64,000 nt of DNA from CAWBBA01 sp963741625 (GTDB lineage Bacteria; Desulfobacterota; Desulfomonilia; Desulfomonilales; Desulfomonilaceae): NCBI GenBank assembly GCA_963741625.1, contig CAVUIT010000008.1, positions 186,001 through 250,000 of the forward strand. Direction: 5' to 3'. The number at the start of each line of letters is the position of its first letter. Position 1 is the stretch's first letter. Position numbers and translations under genes: made by a program. This document shows, one piece after another, positions 1 through 8,659 of the stretch. Below the pieces are notes generated by a model, which ran no database searches, was not told the DNA's origin, and worked only from the letters and a program-made list of their open reading frames with translations.

Positions 1-3
1 CCC

Positions 4-696
4 TCACAGACGTTTCACCCCTTCGGCCAATTCCGTCAGTTCTTCGCGGTCTACGATTCGGATATGCGGGCCATCGGACTCGATCAGGCCTTGTTTCACC
101 ATCTTGGTCAGTATGCGGGAGAGCGTTTCGGGTATGGTCCCCAACATGCCGGCCAGTTGCCCTTTAGGAACATCGAGTTCCAGATCGGCGGCGCCTTCGT
201 TTCGGTCGCTCAAATAGAGAAGGTGGGCTGCGAGGCGGCCCGGGACTTCCTTCAGGGAGAGATCGTCCACAAGCACTGTGAAGCGTCGCAAGCGACGGGA
301 AAGGACTGCGAGCATATTCAGCGAAAGTGAAGGGTTTCTGCTGATGAGGTCCGTGAAGGCCGGTCTGGGGAAAAACAGGCATCGAGTCTCGTCCAGAGCC
401 ACGGCATGGGCCGGAAAGCGACGCCCTTCAAACACCGGCACTTCGCCGAAGGGCTCCCCACCGCCGAAAATGTGCAGAATCTGTTCCTTGCCTTCAGCAG
501 AAAGCTTATAGATTTTAACTCGCCCGGAGACGACCACGTAAAATCCTGTTCCAGGATCACCTTCCGTAAAGATTGTTTGGCCGCGACTAAATGACTTCAC
601 CAGAGCGATGGACGCGAGGTCTCTGTGCTGTTCGTCGGGCAAATCCTCAAAAAGCGGTATGTTGGCGACCAACTTGGCAATTTCCATGTATTCCAC
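4..696 (-). CDS. hcpR: Crp/Fnr-family transcriptional regulator, HcpR-like
   Basis: A 230-residue regulator. Residues about 10-125 form the cyclic-nucleotide-type beta-roll sensor (GQTIFTEGDPGTGFYVV, then the GEVPVFEG turn), followed by a long dimerisation helix and a C-terminal winged helix-turn-helix with the recognition stretch ETLSRIL. There is no FNR-type cysteine quartet (only one Cys is seen), so an oxygen-sensing Fe-S cluster is unlikely; known HcpR and DNR relatives use heme to sense NO. It is divergent from a siroheme-type reductase gene, and hcp follows that. A perfect TTGAC-N4-GTCAA palindrome lies 66 bp upstream of its start and another precedes hcp; this matches the HcpR consensus I recall for Desulfovibrio-type bacteria. 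I infer that it activates the adjacent nitrosative-stress genes and may regulate itself. DNR/NnrR-like is the alternative name. Confidence 0.88.
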   Translation of the reverse strand: MEYMEIAKLVANIPLFEDLPDEQHRDLASIALVKSFSRGQTIFTEGDPGTGFYVVVSGRVKIYKLSAEGKEQILHIFGGGEPFGEVPVFEGRRFPAHAVALDETRCLFFPRPAFTDLISRNPSLSLNMLAVLSRRLRRFTVLVDDLSLKEVPGRLAAHLLYLSDRNEGAADLELDVPKGQLAGMLGTIPETLSRILTKMVKQGLIESDGPHIRIVDREELTELAEGVKRL

Positions 697-761
697 CCTA
701 CGTTAGAAAAATGACGCAAAGGAACCTTGTCACGGATATGGACTCCAAAAGGATAATTTGA

Positions 762-775
762 TTGACTTAAGTCAA
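762..775. promoter_or_regulatory. HcpR-type operator in divergent promoter
   Basis: A perfect 14-bp palindrome TTGACTTAAGTCAA in the divergent region between the regulator gene (minus) and the siroheme-type reductase (plus). It is identical to the site at 1860-1873 and fits the TTGAC-N4-GTCAA pattern reported for HcpR-family regulators. It can serve either or both of the divergent genes. Confidence 0.8.
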
Positions 776-972
776 AGTAAGATCCTGATCGAATTAGTAA
801 ACTCTTTAATATGGCATCGAACTGGTTTTCAGATTACGCCAGAATCAATCAAAATCAGGGAAACGTCAAGACAAGCGAGAACCCGAAGAAATCTCGAATG
901 ACCAATAATTGAGGAGCTTTTCGTGGCACCCGAGGGAAATGTTTGCGGTGCCTGGACCGAGGAGATCGATCA

Positions 973-1779
973 ATGAAGTGGGCCAGGGAGGCCGAAGAGG
1001 CTGTGAGCAGAGTCCCCTTTTTTGTCCGTAAACGTGTACGAAAGAGAGTGGAAGAGGAAGCTCAACGGCATCATGCCCGTGAAGTGACTCCGAAGCATGT
1101 GCAGGCGTGCAAGCAAAAGTTTATCAAAAATATGGAAGACGAGGTCAAAGGCCATCAGGTCGAGACGTGCTTCGGCCCCGGCGGTTGCCCGAACCGCGCT
1201 GTTGAGGACTCAGATCTGGTGAGAGAGTTGGAAGATCTACTGGCCTCTAAGAATCTAAGGGCCTTTCTGAAAGAGACCGTGAACGGCCCGCTTAAATTGC
1301 ATCATGAATTTCGCGTGTCAATGTCAGACTGCCCCAATGCTTGCTCGCGGCCGCAGATTTCGGACTTGGGCCTCATTGGGGTCGCTCGTCCGCGCCTTTC
1401 CGCCGCGGAATGCGCCGGATGCGGCGCCTGCGTTGAGGTCTGCAAGGAAAACGCGATCCAATTATCCGAAGAAGGCCATGATCCTACTATCAATTCGGAA
1501 AAATGCCTGTCCTGTGGCCAGTGCATCTCAGTGTGCCCTGTTGGTGTGTTCGAAGCCGAAACCAAGGGCTATCGGATACAAGTTGGAGGCAAACTAGGCC
1601 GCCGGCCCCAGTTGGCCCGGGAACTCGAAGGCATCTATTCCAAAGACGAAGCGCTCCGAATCGTGGATCGCTGCCTCGATCATTATCTGACTCACTGTGT
1701 GGAAGGGGAACGCTTTGGAGTGATCCTAAACCGAACCGGAGTCGGAGTAGTGGGGTCGGCAGCAAAACAGCCCAAATAG
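973..1779 (+). CDS. Small siroheme-type nitrite/sulfite reductase with PCP_red domain and two 4Fe-4S clusters
   Basis: A predicted cytoplasmic redox enzyme of 268 residues. Residues 1-50 resemble the PCP_red helical domain (AREAEEAVSRVPFFVR). Then come the paired siroheme/4Fe-4S ligands of the sulfite/nitrite reductase family, C66-x5-C72 (CFGPGGCPNRA) and C120-x3-C124 (SDCPNACSRP), and a bacterial-type ferredoxin domain with C147/150/153/157 and C178/181/184/188. The ferredoxin-like half-domain of standard NiR/SiR proteins is missing, so it is far shorter than DsrA or assimilatory SiR. The ATG at 973 is chosen because a GAGGAG ribosome site sits 8 bases before it; a start at 943 is possible. 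It is divergent from the HcpR-like regulator with a perfect operator between them and is followed by hcp, so a role in reducing nitrite, hydroxylamine, NO or sulfite is inferred. The substrate is unknown. Confidence 0.8.
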   Translation: MKWAREAEEAVSRVPFFVRKRVRKRVEEEAQRHHAREVTPKHVQACKQKFIKNMEDEVKGHQVETCFGPGGCPNRAVEDSDLVRELEDLLASKNLRAFLKETVNGPLKLHHEFRVSMSDCPNACSRPQISDLGLIGVARPRLSAAECAGCGACVEVCKENAIQLSEEGHDPTINSEKCLSCGQCISVCPVGVFEAETKGYRIQVGGKLGRRPQLARELEGIYSKDEALRIVDRCLDHYLTHCVEGERFGVILNRTGVGVVGSAAKQPK

Positions 1780-1859
1780 GGCCATTGTTGCGAGGCATCC
1801 TTCGCGGGGTTGAACGAGTGCTTTCAGTAGATGAAAAAAATATTAAAAAGATCGCTTTC

Positions 1860-1873
1860 TTGACTTAAGTCAA
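1860..1873. promoter_or_regulatory. HcpR-type operator upstream of hcp
   Basis: The second copy of TTGACTTAAGTCAA, 105 bp upstream of the hcp start and identical to the copy at 762-775. Its position before hcp is where HcpR sites are expected. A strong ribosome site (AGGAGGGA) then precedes hcp. Confidence 0.82.
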
Positions 1874-1978
1874 AGCACTATTTCTCCCTGTGATTAATAT
1901 ATCAATAAATGGCACGGCGAGGCCGGCCCCAATCAAACGAACAGGAATTTCGAGCCAGATCATCATCAGGAGGGAAAG

Positions 1979-3616
1979 ATGGAAGAAATGTTTTGTTATC
2001 AGTGTGAACAGACAGCTTTCGGCACAGGATGCACCAAAGTTGGTGTTTGCGGCAAGTCACCCGAAGTCGCTGCTCTCCAGGACCTACTCACGTACGCGCT
2101 GAAAGGGTTGGCCCTGTATGCGGTAGAAGGGCGCAAAGTGGGCGTCACGGACCATGATGCCAATGTGTTTACAGCGCAGGCTCTCTTTTCTACGCTGACC
2201 AATGTAGATTTCGACGCGTCACGGTTTCCGCCTCTAATCAACCGCGCGGTCTCGCTGAGAGAAAGTCTCAAGCAGAAGGTCAAAACAGCCGGTGGAAAAG
2301 TGGACTTTTCTCAAGACCCGGCGACATTTGCTCCCGCGACTTCAATGGAGGGAATGCTTAACCAAGCGGTCGGTGTTGGGTTCAAACCCGACACCCTGCT
2401 CAATCCAGACATACGCTCCCTTCAGCATACGCTAATCCTGGGCCTGCGAGGCGTGTCCGCGTACGCTGATCATGCGCAGATCCTGGGACAGGAAGACGAC
2501 GCTGTATACGCGTTCGTTCATGAGGGTCTGGCCGCTACACTCAACGACAAGTTGACCCTTGACGATTGGGTAGGGCTGGTCCTCAAATGTGGCGAAATCA
2601 ATCTGAGGGCCATGGAACTACTCGACGCAGGAAATACCGGAACTTACGGCCATCCTGTGCCGACAAAGGTTCCTCTGGGGGCCAAGTCGGGGAAGGCGAT
2701 CCTGGTTTCGGGACATGATCTGAAGGACCTGGAGGAATTGCTCAAGCAGACTGAAGGCAAGGGGATAAACATATACACGCACGGTGAGATGTTGCCGACC
2801 CACGCTTATCCCGCGTTGAAAAAATACCCCCATTTTTACGGGCATTACGGGACCGCTTGGCAGAATCAGCGCAAGGAATTCGCCGACTTCCCAGGTGCCA
2901 TTTTGATGACCACCAATTGCATCCAAAGGCCTAAAGAGTCTTACATGGACAACATCTATACCACGGGCCTTGTAGGGTGGCCTGGGGCAACACACATTTC
3001 CGACAAGAATTTCGCCCCGGTAATCGAGAAGGCTTTGGCCATGCCCGGTTTCACAGGCGACACCAATGGCAAGTCCGTCATGTGCGGGTTCGGTAGAAAT
3101 GCCGTTATGTCGGTGGCAGGCCAGGTGATCGACGCTGTTAAGAGCGGAGCTATCAAGCACTTCTTCCTCGTGGCAGGATGTGACGGCGCCAAGCCGGGCC
3201 GCAACTACTACACCGAGTTTGTGGAGAAGGTTCCCAAGGATTGCGTCGTGTTGACGCTTGCTTGCGGGAAGTTCCGATTCTTCGACAAAGATCTTGGGGA
3301 CATCGGGGGCATCCCGAGACTCCTGGATGTAGGACAGTGCAATGACTCATATTCTGCCATCCAGATAGCAGTTGCGCTTTCCAAGGCATTTAACGTCGGC
3401 GTAAACGAACTTCCGCTTTCTATGGTGCTTTCGTGGTACGAGCAGAAGGCGGTAGCTATTCTGCTTACTCTTCTGCATCTGGGAATCAAGGGGATTCGCC
3501 TTGGCCCGAGCCTTCCGGCTTTCCTCACTCCCAACGTACTGGATGTGCTGGTGAAGAATTTCGATATCAAACCCATTACCACACCAGACGAAGACCTGAA
3601 GGCCATTCTGGGATAA
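1979..3616 (+). CDS. hcp: Hydroxylamine reductase (hybrid-cluster protein, class I)
   Basis: The 545-residue hybrid-cluster protein, a cytoplasmic enzyme known to reduce hydroxylamine to ammonia and, in some bacteria, NO to N2O. The N-terminal cysteines C6, C9, C18 and C24 (C-x2-C-x8-C-x5-C) are the spacing of class I enzymes of strict anaerobes, which bind a 4Fe-4S cluster. Segments carrying the hybrid Fe-S-O cluster ligands are recognisable: GHDL, THGEMLPTHAYP, TTNCIQRP, VAGCDGAKPGRNYY, TLACGKFRF and DVGQCNDSYSA. The length is normal for the family and the frame is intact. The start is supported by AGGAGGG directly upstream. It lies under a perfect HcpR-type palindrome and is followed by an HD protein and a ferredoxin-like protein; hcp plus an iron-sulfur protein is a recurrent pair in sulfate reducers. 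Confidence 0.97.
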   Translation: MEEMFCYQCEQTAFGTGCTKVGVCGKSPEVAALQDLLTYALKGLALYAVEGRKVGVTDHDANVFTAQALFSTLTNVDFDASRFPPLINRAVSLRESLKQKVKTAGGKVDFSQDPATFAPATSMEGMLNQAVGVGFKPDTLLNPDIRSLQHTLILGLRGVSAYADHAQILGQEDDAVYAFVHEGLAATLNDKLTLDDWVGLVLKCGEINLRAMELLDAGNTGTYGHPVPTKVPLGAKSGKAILVSGHDLKDLEELLKQTEGKGINIYTHGEMLPTHAYPALKKYPHFYGHYGTAWQNQRKEFADFPGAILMTTNCIQRPKESYMDNIYTTGLVGWPGATHISDKNFAPVIEKALAMPGFTGDTNGKSVMCGFGRNAVMSVAGQVIDAVKSGAIKHFFLVAGCDGAKPGRNYYTEFVEKVPKDCVVLTLACGKFRFFDKDLGDIGGIPRLLDVGQCNDSYSAIQIAVALSKAFNVGVNELPLSMVLSWYEQKAVAILLTLLHLGIKGIRLGPSLPAFLTPNVLDVLVKNFDIKPITTPDEDLKAILG

Positions 3617-3690
3617 ATGTCGTGGGGCGGGTCCCACCGCCCCTTTCACAGCCGTTGCCGCAAGTGGGCGGATGGAAAGAGAGAAATGCC

Positions 3691-4444
3691 ATGAAATGCC
3701 CGGGACAAGACCCACGCTACTGGAAATTTGACGCCATCTTTGAGGCCCCGTGCCCCAAATGCGGCCAGGCTGTTGAATTCTTCAAAGATGAGACGAGGCG
3801 CAGGTGCAAGAAATGCGGGCATCAAGTGCTCAATCCAAAGATGGACTTCGGCTGCGCAGCCCATTGCAAGTTTGCGGAGCATTGTTTTGGAGAGCTTCCG
3901 CCCGAGTTATTGAAGGAGAAACAGGACCTCTTTAAGGACCGAGTGGCAGTGGAGATGAAGCTCTATTTCAAGCAGGATTTCAAAAGGATCGGCCATGCCG
4001 CCAGAGTTGCCCGCTACGCGGAACGGCTCGTCCAAGTGGAAAAAGGTGACCCCGCTGTGGTTCTTTCGGCCGCCTACCTGCACGACATCGGCATCAAGAA
4101 GGCCGAGGAGAAACATCAGAGTTCCGAATCGCAGTACCAGGAGCAAGAAGGGCCCGACGTGGCACGCGAGATCCTCACGAAACTCGATGCAGCTGAACCC
4201 CTGATTGACGAAGTTTGTGACATCGTGGGCCACCATCACCATCCTCGCCCCGAAGAGACCGTCAACTTCAAGGTGGTTTACGATGCTGATGTGCTGGTCA
4301 ATCTTGAAGAAATCCAGAGAAAGGCGCCGATGGCGCCCGAAAAGCTGGCAGAAGCTTGTTGATTCCAAATTCCTTACAGACAGTGGTCGCGAGCTGGCCC
4401 GCAGTGTACTGCTTAACGGGGCGAGCGCGAGGGCTGCTGTTTAG
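3691..4444 (+). CDS. Zinc-ribbon HD-domain phosphohydrolase (frameshifted)
   Basis: The N-terminus has a CPKCG...CKKCG zinc ribbon and further cysteines (CAAHCKFAEHC). It is followed by an HD metal-dependent phosphohydrolase domain: H in HAARVARYAERL, the HD pair in YLHDIGI, GHHHHPRPEE and the terminal D in YDADVLVNLEE. The frame closes early at 4362 after KLAEAC, but the next frame carries the expected tail (LVDSKFLTDSGRELARSVLL) to 4444. One extra base near 4351-4356 therefore splits the gene. The start at 3691 is preceded by a GGAAAGAGAG purine-rich site. It sits 74 bases after hcp and before a ferredoxin-like gene, so it is probably in the same operon. HD proteins act on nucleotides or phosphorylated compounds; the substrate here is unknown. 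Confidence 0.75.
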
Positions 4445-4622
4445 CGAATCGGCTTTTTGAAGACTGTTACCATCCTGATCTTTTGCAAGGCTGGCACAAA
4501 CTGACGCCCCTCTCCGCCGAGATGAGCCGGAGAGGGGCCTTGACGAGGACCAGAGGGCCTCTTCCGCCCTTCTATCAGATAGAGAATCCCGAGAGAAGAG
4601 ACGGTTCCAGGAGATTATGAAC

Positions 4623-5377
4623 ATGAAAACGAAACGCAAGATCATAGAAATAGACGAAGAACTTTGTGACGGCTGCGGCCAATGCATGATTTCATGTGCC
4701 GAAGGCGCGCTCGAACTGGTGGAAGGCAAAGCCAGGCTCGTGGCAGAAAAGTACCTGTGACGGCCTCGGAGCATGTCTGGGCGAATGCCCCACAGGGGCT
4801 CTCAAAGTCATCGAAAGAGAAGCCGAAGACTTTGACGAGGAAGCGGTCGAAGAGCACCTGAAGGAAGTGCAAGAGGACGAAAAACCGCTCCCAGACCATG
4901 GCCTGCGGTTGCCCTTCCGCGACAATCCAGAGCTTCGCGCAGCCCACTTCTTGTCAGCAGGCCAATCAACCCGTGACACAGGTAGGCACCGCTTCGGCCC
5001 TCTCACATTGGCCCGTCCAAATAAGGCTGGTCCCACCCACCGCACCCTTCCTTAAGAACGCAGACCTTCTTGTCGCAGCGGACTGCACACCGGTGGCTTA
5101 CCCCAACTTCCATCGAGATTTCCTCCAGGGTAAGGCGATAATGGTCGGCTGCCCCAAATTCGACGACGCTCAGGGTTATATCGAGAAGTTTGCGCAAATT
5201 TTCAGCAACACTTCCGTCAAGAGCGTCACTGTGGTTGTCATGGAAGTCCCTTGTTGTGCCGGCTTGCCCATGATAGTTCAGAGGGGAATGCAATTGGCAG
5301 GCAAGAGCATCCCGATGGAACAGATCATCATCAGCGCCAGAGGGGAGATCTTGAAAAAGGAGAAACTGGTTGCATGA
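4623..5377 (+). CDS. Iron-sulfur (2x 4Fe-4S) protein of the hcp operon, two frameshifts
   Basis: This is one gene read in three successive frames. Frame 1 (from 4623) has the first cluster motif CDGCGQCMISCAEGA. Frame 2 takes over near 4753 with the second motif, CDGLGACLGECPTGA, and an acidic helical stretch. Frame 3 takes over near 4897 with MACGCPSATIQSF, then SALSHWPVQIRLVPP and a C-terminal domain containing VGCPKFDD and VPCCAGLP, ending at 5377. The total length is 3n+2, as expected from two single-base insertions (CC in place of C at both points). The start at 4623 is preferred over 4617 because AGGAG is 9 bases upstream. Proteins of this type accompany hcp in sulfate-reducing bacteria and are likely electron donors to it (inferred). 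Confidence 0.78.
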
Positions 5378-5926
5378 GGAGCCGGTTCCGAGCATACTTA
5401 AATTAGAAGTTTTGCGAGTCCATATTAATCTGTAAAATGAGTTGGACTAGTGTCAGCGTCGCCCTGGAATTACAATATAGCGATTTAGTGGCTAGTTTCG
5501 ATACTTGGCATGTGAAAGCCGATTATAAGCGCGTGCCAAAACTCTTGATCTTTTCGGGCGTTGGGAACCCCGCTTGTCGCGTGGGGCAGTCCCACCGCGC
5601 ACACTAGGTTTCATAGCACTGCGCTTTCATACAAGTGAACATGGCGGGCACGGAGGCCCGCCGCCACCACGTTACGGTAGCGGCCGGCGTCCCTGCCGGC
5701 CATTGCTAATGTCACTTCTTTGAAAGCGCATTGGTATCAGGCATGATTTTAGCAATTGCTATAGCAGTCCGGTAGCCAACTCTTGTAATGGCAGAACAAA
5801 GTTCCGATAGGCATAGACGGCGGGTGAAGGATCGTCTGACGGCCCGCCGCCCAAATAGACGGGCAGTACTCGTGCGGGGGGCAGATTGTCTGTTATTTTC
5901 CAACGCCTTTGGAAAGGGGGAACGCG
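5378..5926. other. Repeat-rich intergenic region before the NO reductase
   Basis: No gene is seen. It holds several GC-rich hairpins: 5576-5600 (GTGGGGCAGTCCCACCGC type, resembling one at 3622-3645 after hcp), 5643-5662 (7-bp arms around a 6-base loop) and 5682-5701 (7-bp arms). A 12-bp palindrome, TAGCAATTGCTA, lies at 5750-5761. No TTGAC-N4-GTCAA operator was found. Confidence 0.7.
5643..5701. repeat. Two tandem GC-rich hairpins
   Basis: Two inverted repeats in a row. GGCGGGC and GCCCGCC flank a 6-base loop (5643-5662), and GGCCGGC and GCCGGCC flank a 6-base loop (5682-5701). They belong to the small palindromic intergenic repeats seen across the window. Confidence 0.7.
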
Positions 5927-8203
5927 ATGTCAATCAAAGGCCTCAAATGGGCGGCAATATTATCTTTCATCGTTTCCATGTTGGTGCTGCTGATAGGGGG
6001 GTATTTTGCATTTGATAGAATACCACCATATCCGGGCAAGGTCGTCGATTCCTCAGGCAATGTGCTTTTTCAAAAGGCCGACATTATGTCTGGGCAGGAT
6101 GTTTACCAGAGCCACGGCCTCATGGACCACGGCAGCGTTTGGGGGCACGGCTCTCAGAGAGGGATGGAGTTCTCAGCTTCAACTCTTCACTTGGTCAGCA
6201 CTACTATAACCGACCAGATCGCAACTAAAGAATTCAGCAAGCCCGTTTCAGAACTCGGTGATCTCGAGAAAAAGATCGTAACCCTGAAAGTCACCGAAGA
6301 GGTGAAGGCGAACCGTTACGATCCGGCTTCGGACACCCTTACCTTGACGCCGAGCCAGGTGCAGGCTCTGGAGAAAGTGGAACAATTTTGGGAGAAGACC
6401 TTTAAAGACGGTGAACAAAGGTACGGCTTTCTTCCAAATACAATAGCGTCCCAGCCCGACCGGCTTGCCATAGCACGGTTTTTCTACTGGACTGCCTGGG
6501 TGGCGGGGACCAAACGCCCGGGCACAGCGTACACGTACACGAACAACTGGCCCGCGGACCGGAGTGTGGGAAATGTGCCCAGCATGGAGACTTACATGTG
6601 GTCGCTGGGTGGCATTTTGGCCTTGTTGATTGTGGTCGGTATTTTCATCTTCTTTGTCCATTACTTCGGGATATGGTATGGGCCTGCCAAGGGAATTCCA
6701 CTGTCGGAAAAATTGATCGAGCTGCCTCTTGCACCTAGTCAATTCCACGCGGCCAAGTATTTTCTGGTGGTCATTTCCCTGTTTCTTCTTCAGACGAGCT
6801 TTGGAGGATTGTTGGCGCACTACACAATCCATCCGGGCAGTTTCTACATTCAGCTCGTCGGCGACTTGATCCCTTATAGCTGGGCAAAGAGCTGGCATCT
6901 CCAACTTGCTATATTCTGGATTGCAACAACGTGGGTGGCCTCGGCCATGTACATGGCTCCTATTCTCGGAGGAGTCGAACCCAGAGGGCAGGGTGCATTG
7001 GTGCAGCTCCTTTTCGTGGCTATTCTCATCGTGGCGCTGGGAAGTCTTCTGGGTGAGGTCGCGGGCATCTATGGTTGGATGGGATCCTGGTGGTTCTGGT
7101 TCGGACACCAGGGGTGGGAGTATCTAGAGCTTGGCAGGGTCTGGCAGATACTCCTTTTTGTGGGACTTATCAGTTGGCTGCTAATCGTTTACCGCCCCAT
7201 AAGCCATCATTTGAAGCTCCGCCACGGGGATGAATTCAGTTCGCTCATGGTGTTCTACATGCTCAGCGCAATTCTTGTAGTTCTCTTTTTCGGCTTCGGT
7301 CTTCTTTATGGCAAGGGCACACATCTCACTGTGGCCGATTACTGGAGGTGGTTCGTCGTCCACATATGGGTGGAGAGTATATTTGAGTTCTTCGGTGTCG
7401 CAGTTATCTCATTGCTTTTGGTCGCCATGGGCCTTGCCTCGGCCAGGGGGGCCCTTATCGTTGCCTACTTCACAGCGGCACTGGTGTTCTTGGCGGGCAT
7501 CATCGGCACTGCGCACCACTATTTTTGGTACGGCGGCCCAAGCTACTGGCTGGCGTTGGGTTCAGTATTCTCATCAATGGAGCCTGTCCCGTTGTTCGGG
7601 TTGGTCGTCAGGGGTCTGATGGAATACAAGTCAATCCGTAAGGAGGGGATGGAGTTTCCATACAAGTGGCCACTATTCTTCCTCGTCGCTTCCTCTTTCT
7701 GGAACTTCCTGGGAGCAGGCGTTTTCGGGTTCCTCATCAACCTTCCCATCGTAAATTACTACGAGCACGGCACTTACTTGACCATGAATCATGCCCATTC
7801 GGCTCTCTTCGGCGTGTATGGCCAGCTCTCAATAGCGCTTTTGCTATTTTCGTGGAGGGGATTAGTAGACAAGGCCCACTGGAACGACAGAATACTGAAA
7901 CTCTCTTTCTGGGGATTCAATATAGGGCTTGCTATGTTGACGCTGGGCACTCTGTTCCCGGTCGGCATTTTGCAGGCCTGGACAAGCTTTCAGGATGGCC
8001 TCTGGGCGGCTCGAAGCGCTGGTTTCTTTGAGAGTGGTGCGGTGCACTTTCTGGGCACGATTCGGATTATCCCTGACCTCACCATCATTCTGATCGGCGT
8101 GGTCCCAATGGCTTACTTCCTCTTCAAGACATATCCGCACCTGAAGCCGGTCTTGATAAAAGAAGGAGAGTCGCTCTGGGAGCGCATGGGTGTAGAACTG
8201 TAA
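5927..8203 (+). CDS. norZ: Quinol-dependent nitric oxide reductase (qNOR)
   Basis: A single-subunit heme-copper-family NO reductase of 758 residues that reduces NO to N2O with quinol electrons at the cytoplasmic membrane. A first membrane helix is followed by a long periplasmic region (SGQDVYQSHGLMDHGSVWGHG, a cytochrome-c-like fold without the CxxCH heme motif, as in qNORs). About a dozen membrane segments then carry the expected histidines: HLQLAIFW, GWMGSWWFWFGHQGWEY, VHIWVESIFEFFGV, GTAHHYFWYG and NHAHSALFGVYGQ. The glutamates of VESIFEF match the non-heme iron site. The ATG at 5927 follows AAAGGGGG; an upstream in-frame TTG at 5909 is less likely. Placed downstream of the hcp cluster, it fits NO detoxification. 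No HcpR palindrome was seen in its own upstream region. Confidence 0.95.
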   Translation: MSIKGLKWAAILSFIVSMLVLLIGGYFAFDRIPPYPGKVVDSSGNVLFQKADIMSGQDVYQSHGLMDHGSVWGHGSQRGMEFSASTLHLVSTTITDQIATKEFSKPVSELGDLEKKIVTLKVTEEVKANRYDPASDTLTLTPSQVQALEKVEQFWEKTFKDGEQRYGFLPNTIASQPDRLAIARFFYWTAWVAGTKRPGTAYTYTNNWPADRSVGNVPSMETYMWSLGGILALLIVVGIFIFFVHYFGIWYGPAKGIPLSEKLIELPLAPSQFHAAKYFLVVISLFLLQTSFGGLLAHYTIHPGSFYIQLVGDLIPYSWAKSWHLQLAIFWIATTWVASAMYMAPILGGVEPRGQGALVQLLFVAILIVALGSLLGEVAGIYGWMGSWWFWFGHQGWEYLELGRVWQILLFVGLISWLLIVYRPISHHLKLRHGDEFSSLMVFYMLSAILVVLFFGFGLLYGKGTHLTVADYWRWFVVHIWVESIFEFFGVAVISLLLVAMGLASARGALIVAYFTAALVFLAGIIGTAHHYFWYGGPSYWLALGSVFSSMEPVPLFGLVVRGLMEYKSIRKEGMEFPYKWPLFFLVASSFWNFLGAGVFGFLINLPIVNYYEHGTYLTMNHAHSALFGVYGQLSIALLLFSWRGLVDKAHWNDRILKLSFWGFNIGLAMLTLGTLFPVGILQAWTSFQDGLWAARSAGFFESGAVHFLGTIRIIPDLTIILIGVVPMAYFLFKTYPHLKPVLIKEGESLWERMGVEL

Positions 8204-8290
8204 CGGAGCTACGGCAGAGGAAGACTTTGAGATGGTCGGCCACATTTGCGGTAACCTAAGAGTCACGTTTCACAAGTATGGTGCCGTTTG

Positions 8291-8356
8291 CAGTAGGGCC
8301 GGCATCTTGCCGGTCAATGGGCAGCGCAAATGACCGGCAAGATGCCGGCCCTACTG
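8291..8356. repeat. Perfect 26-bp inverted repeat
   Basis: The arms at 8291-8316 and 8331-8356 are exact reverse complements (26 bases each) around a 14-base spacer. The core GGGCCGGCATCTTGCCGG is itself rich in GGCC/CCGG. It lies 88 bp past the NO reductase stop. There is no T-run, so it is not a standard terminator. It resembles a miniature palindromic repeat. Confidence 0.9.
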
Positions 8357-8524
8357 AGTGTTGCCACAGCAGATGAGGTCACGTACTGTTGTCGTCTCTA
8401 ATGGCCACGGCGCGATTACGTCACCGAACTCGCGAAACAGAGTACTCGAGAACAGGCCCCATGTAATTCCAGTAAATTGTTTCCCACCCCCAGCCAACTC
8501 CTATCTAGGGAGGGGATAAGGAAA

Positions 8525-8547
8525 CCCTCTCCCCCGGCGGGAGAGGG
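8525..8547. repeat. GC-rich hairpin (CCCTCTCCC / GGGAGAGGG)
   Basis: 9-bp perfect arms around CCGGC. A similar CCCTCTCC...AGAGAGGG structure recurs at about 58064-58092, so this is a dispersed element rather than a gene-specific signal. Confidence 0.7.
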
Positions 8548-8659
8548 AAGGGAGAGGGGGGGCCCGCACGATTACGCTCTGGCTGCCGAACGCCATCCGA
8601 TCTTTTTCCAACTCGCGGGGTCTTAATTCGGAGGTGCATTTGTGGGAAGGAGCAAGGTA

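Larger units (their letters stand above)
8204..8659. other. Intergenic region with long inverted repeat
   Basis: No gene is recognised. It contains a perfect 26-bp inverted repeat (8291-8356) and a 9-bp hairpin (8525-8547) within a CCCTCTCCC-rich segment resembling one at 58060-58110. Confidence 0.65.

Noticed and set aside
4351..4444. Programmed +1 frameshifting or an early stop as the real end of the HD gene
   Set aside because: There are similar one-base shifts in many unrelated genes here, so error is simpler than many cases of recoding.
4740..4762. Selenocysteine reading of the TGA after EKYL in the ferredoxin-like gene
   Set aside because: The conserved second cluster motif resumes in another frame, so this is a frameshift and not a recoded stop.
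6248..7108. 286-residue minus-strand open frame within the NO reductase gene
   Set aside because: It is a shadow of a strongly conserved qNOR gene. Its translation shows no family resemblance.
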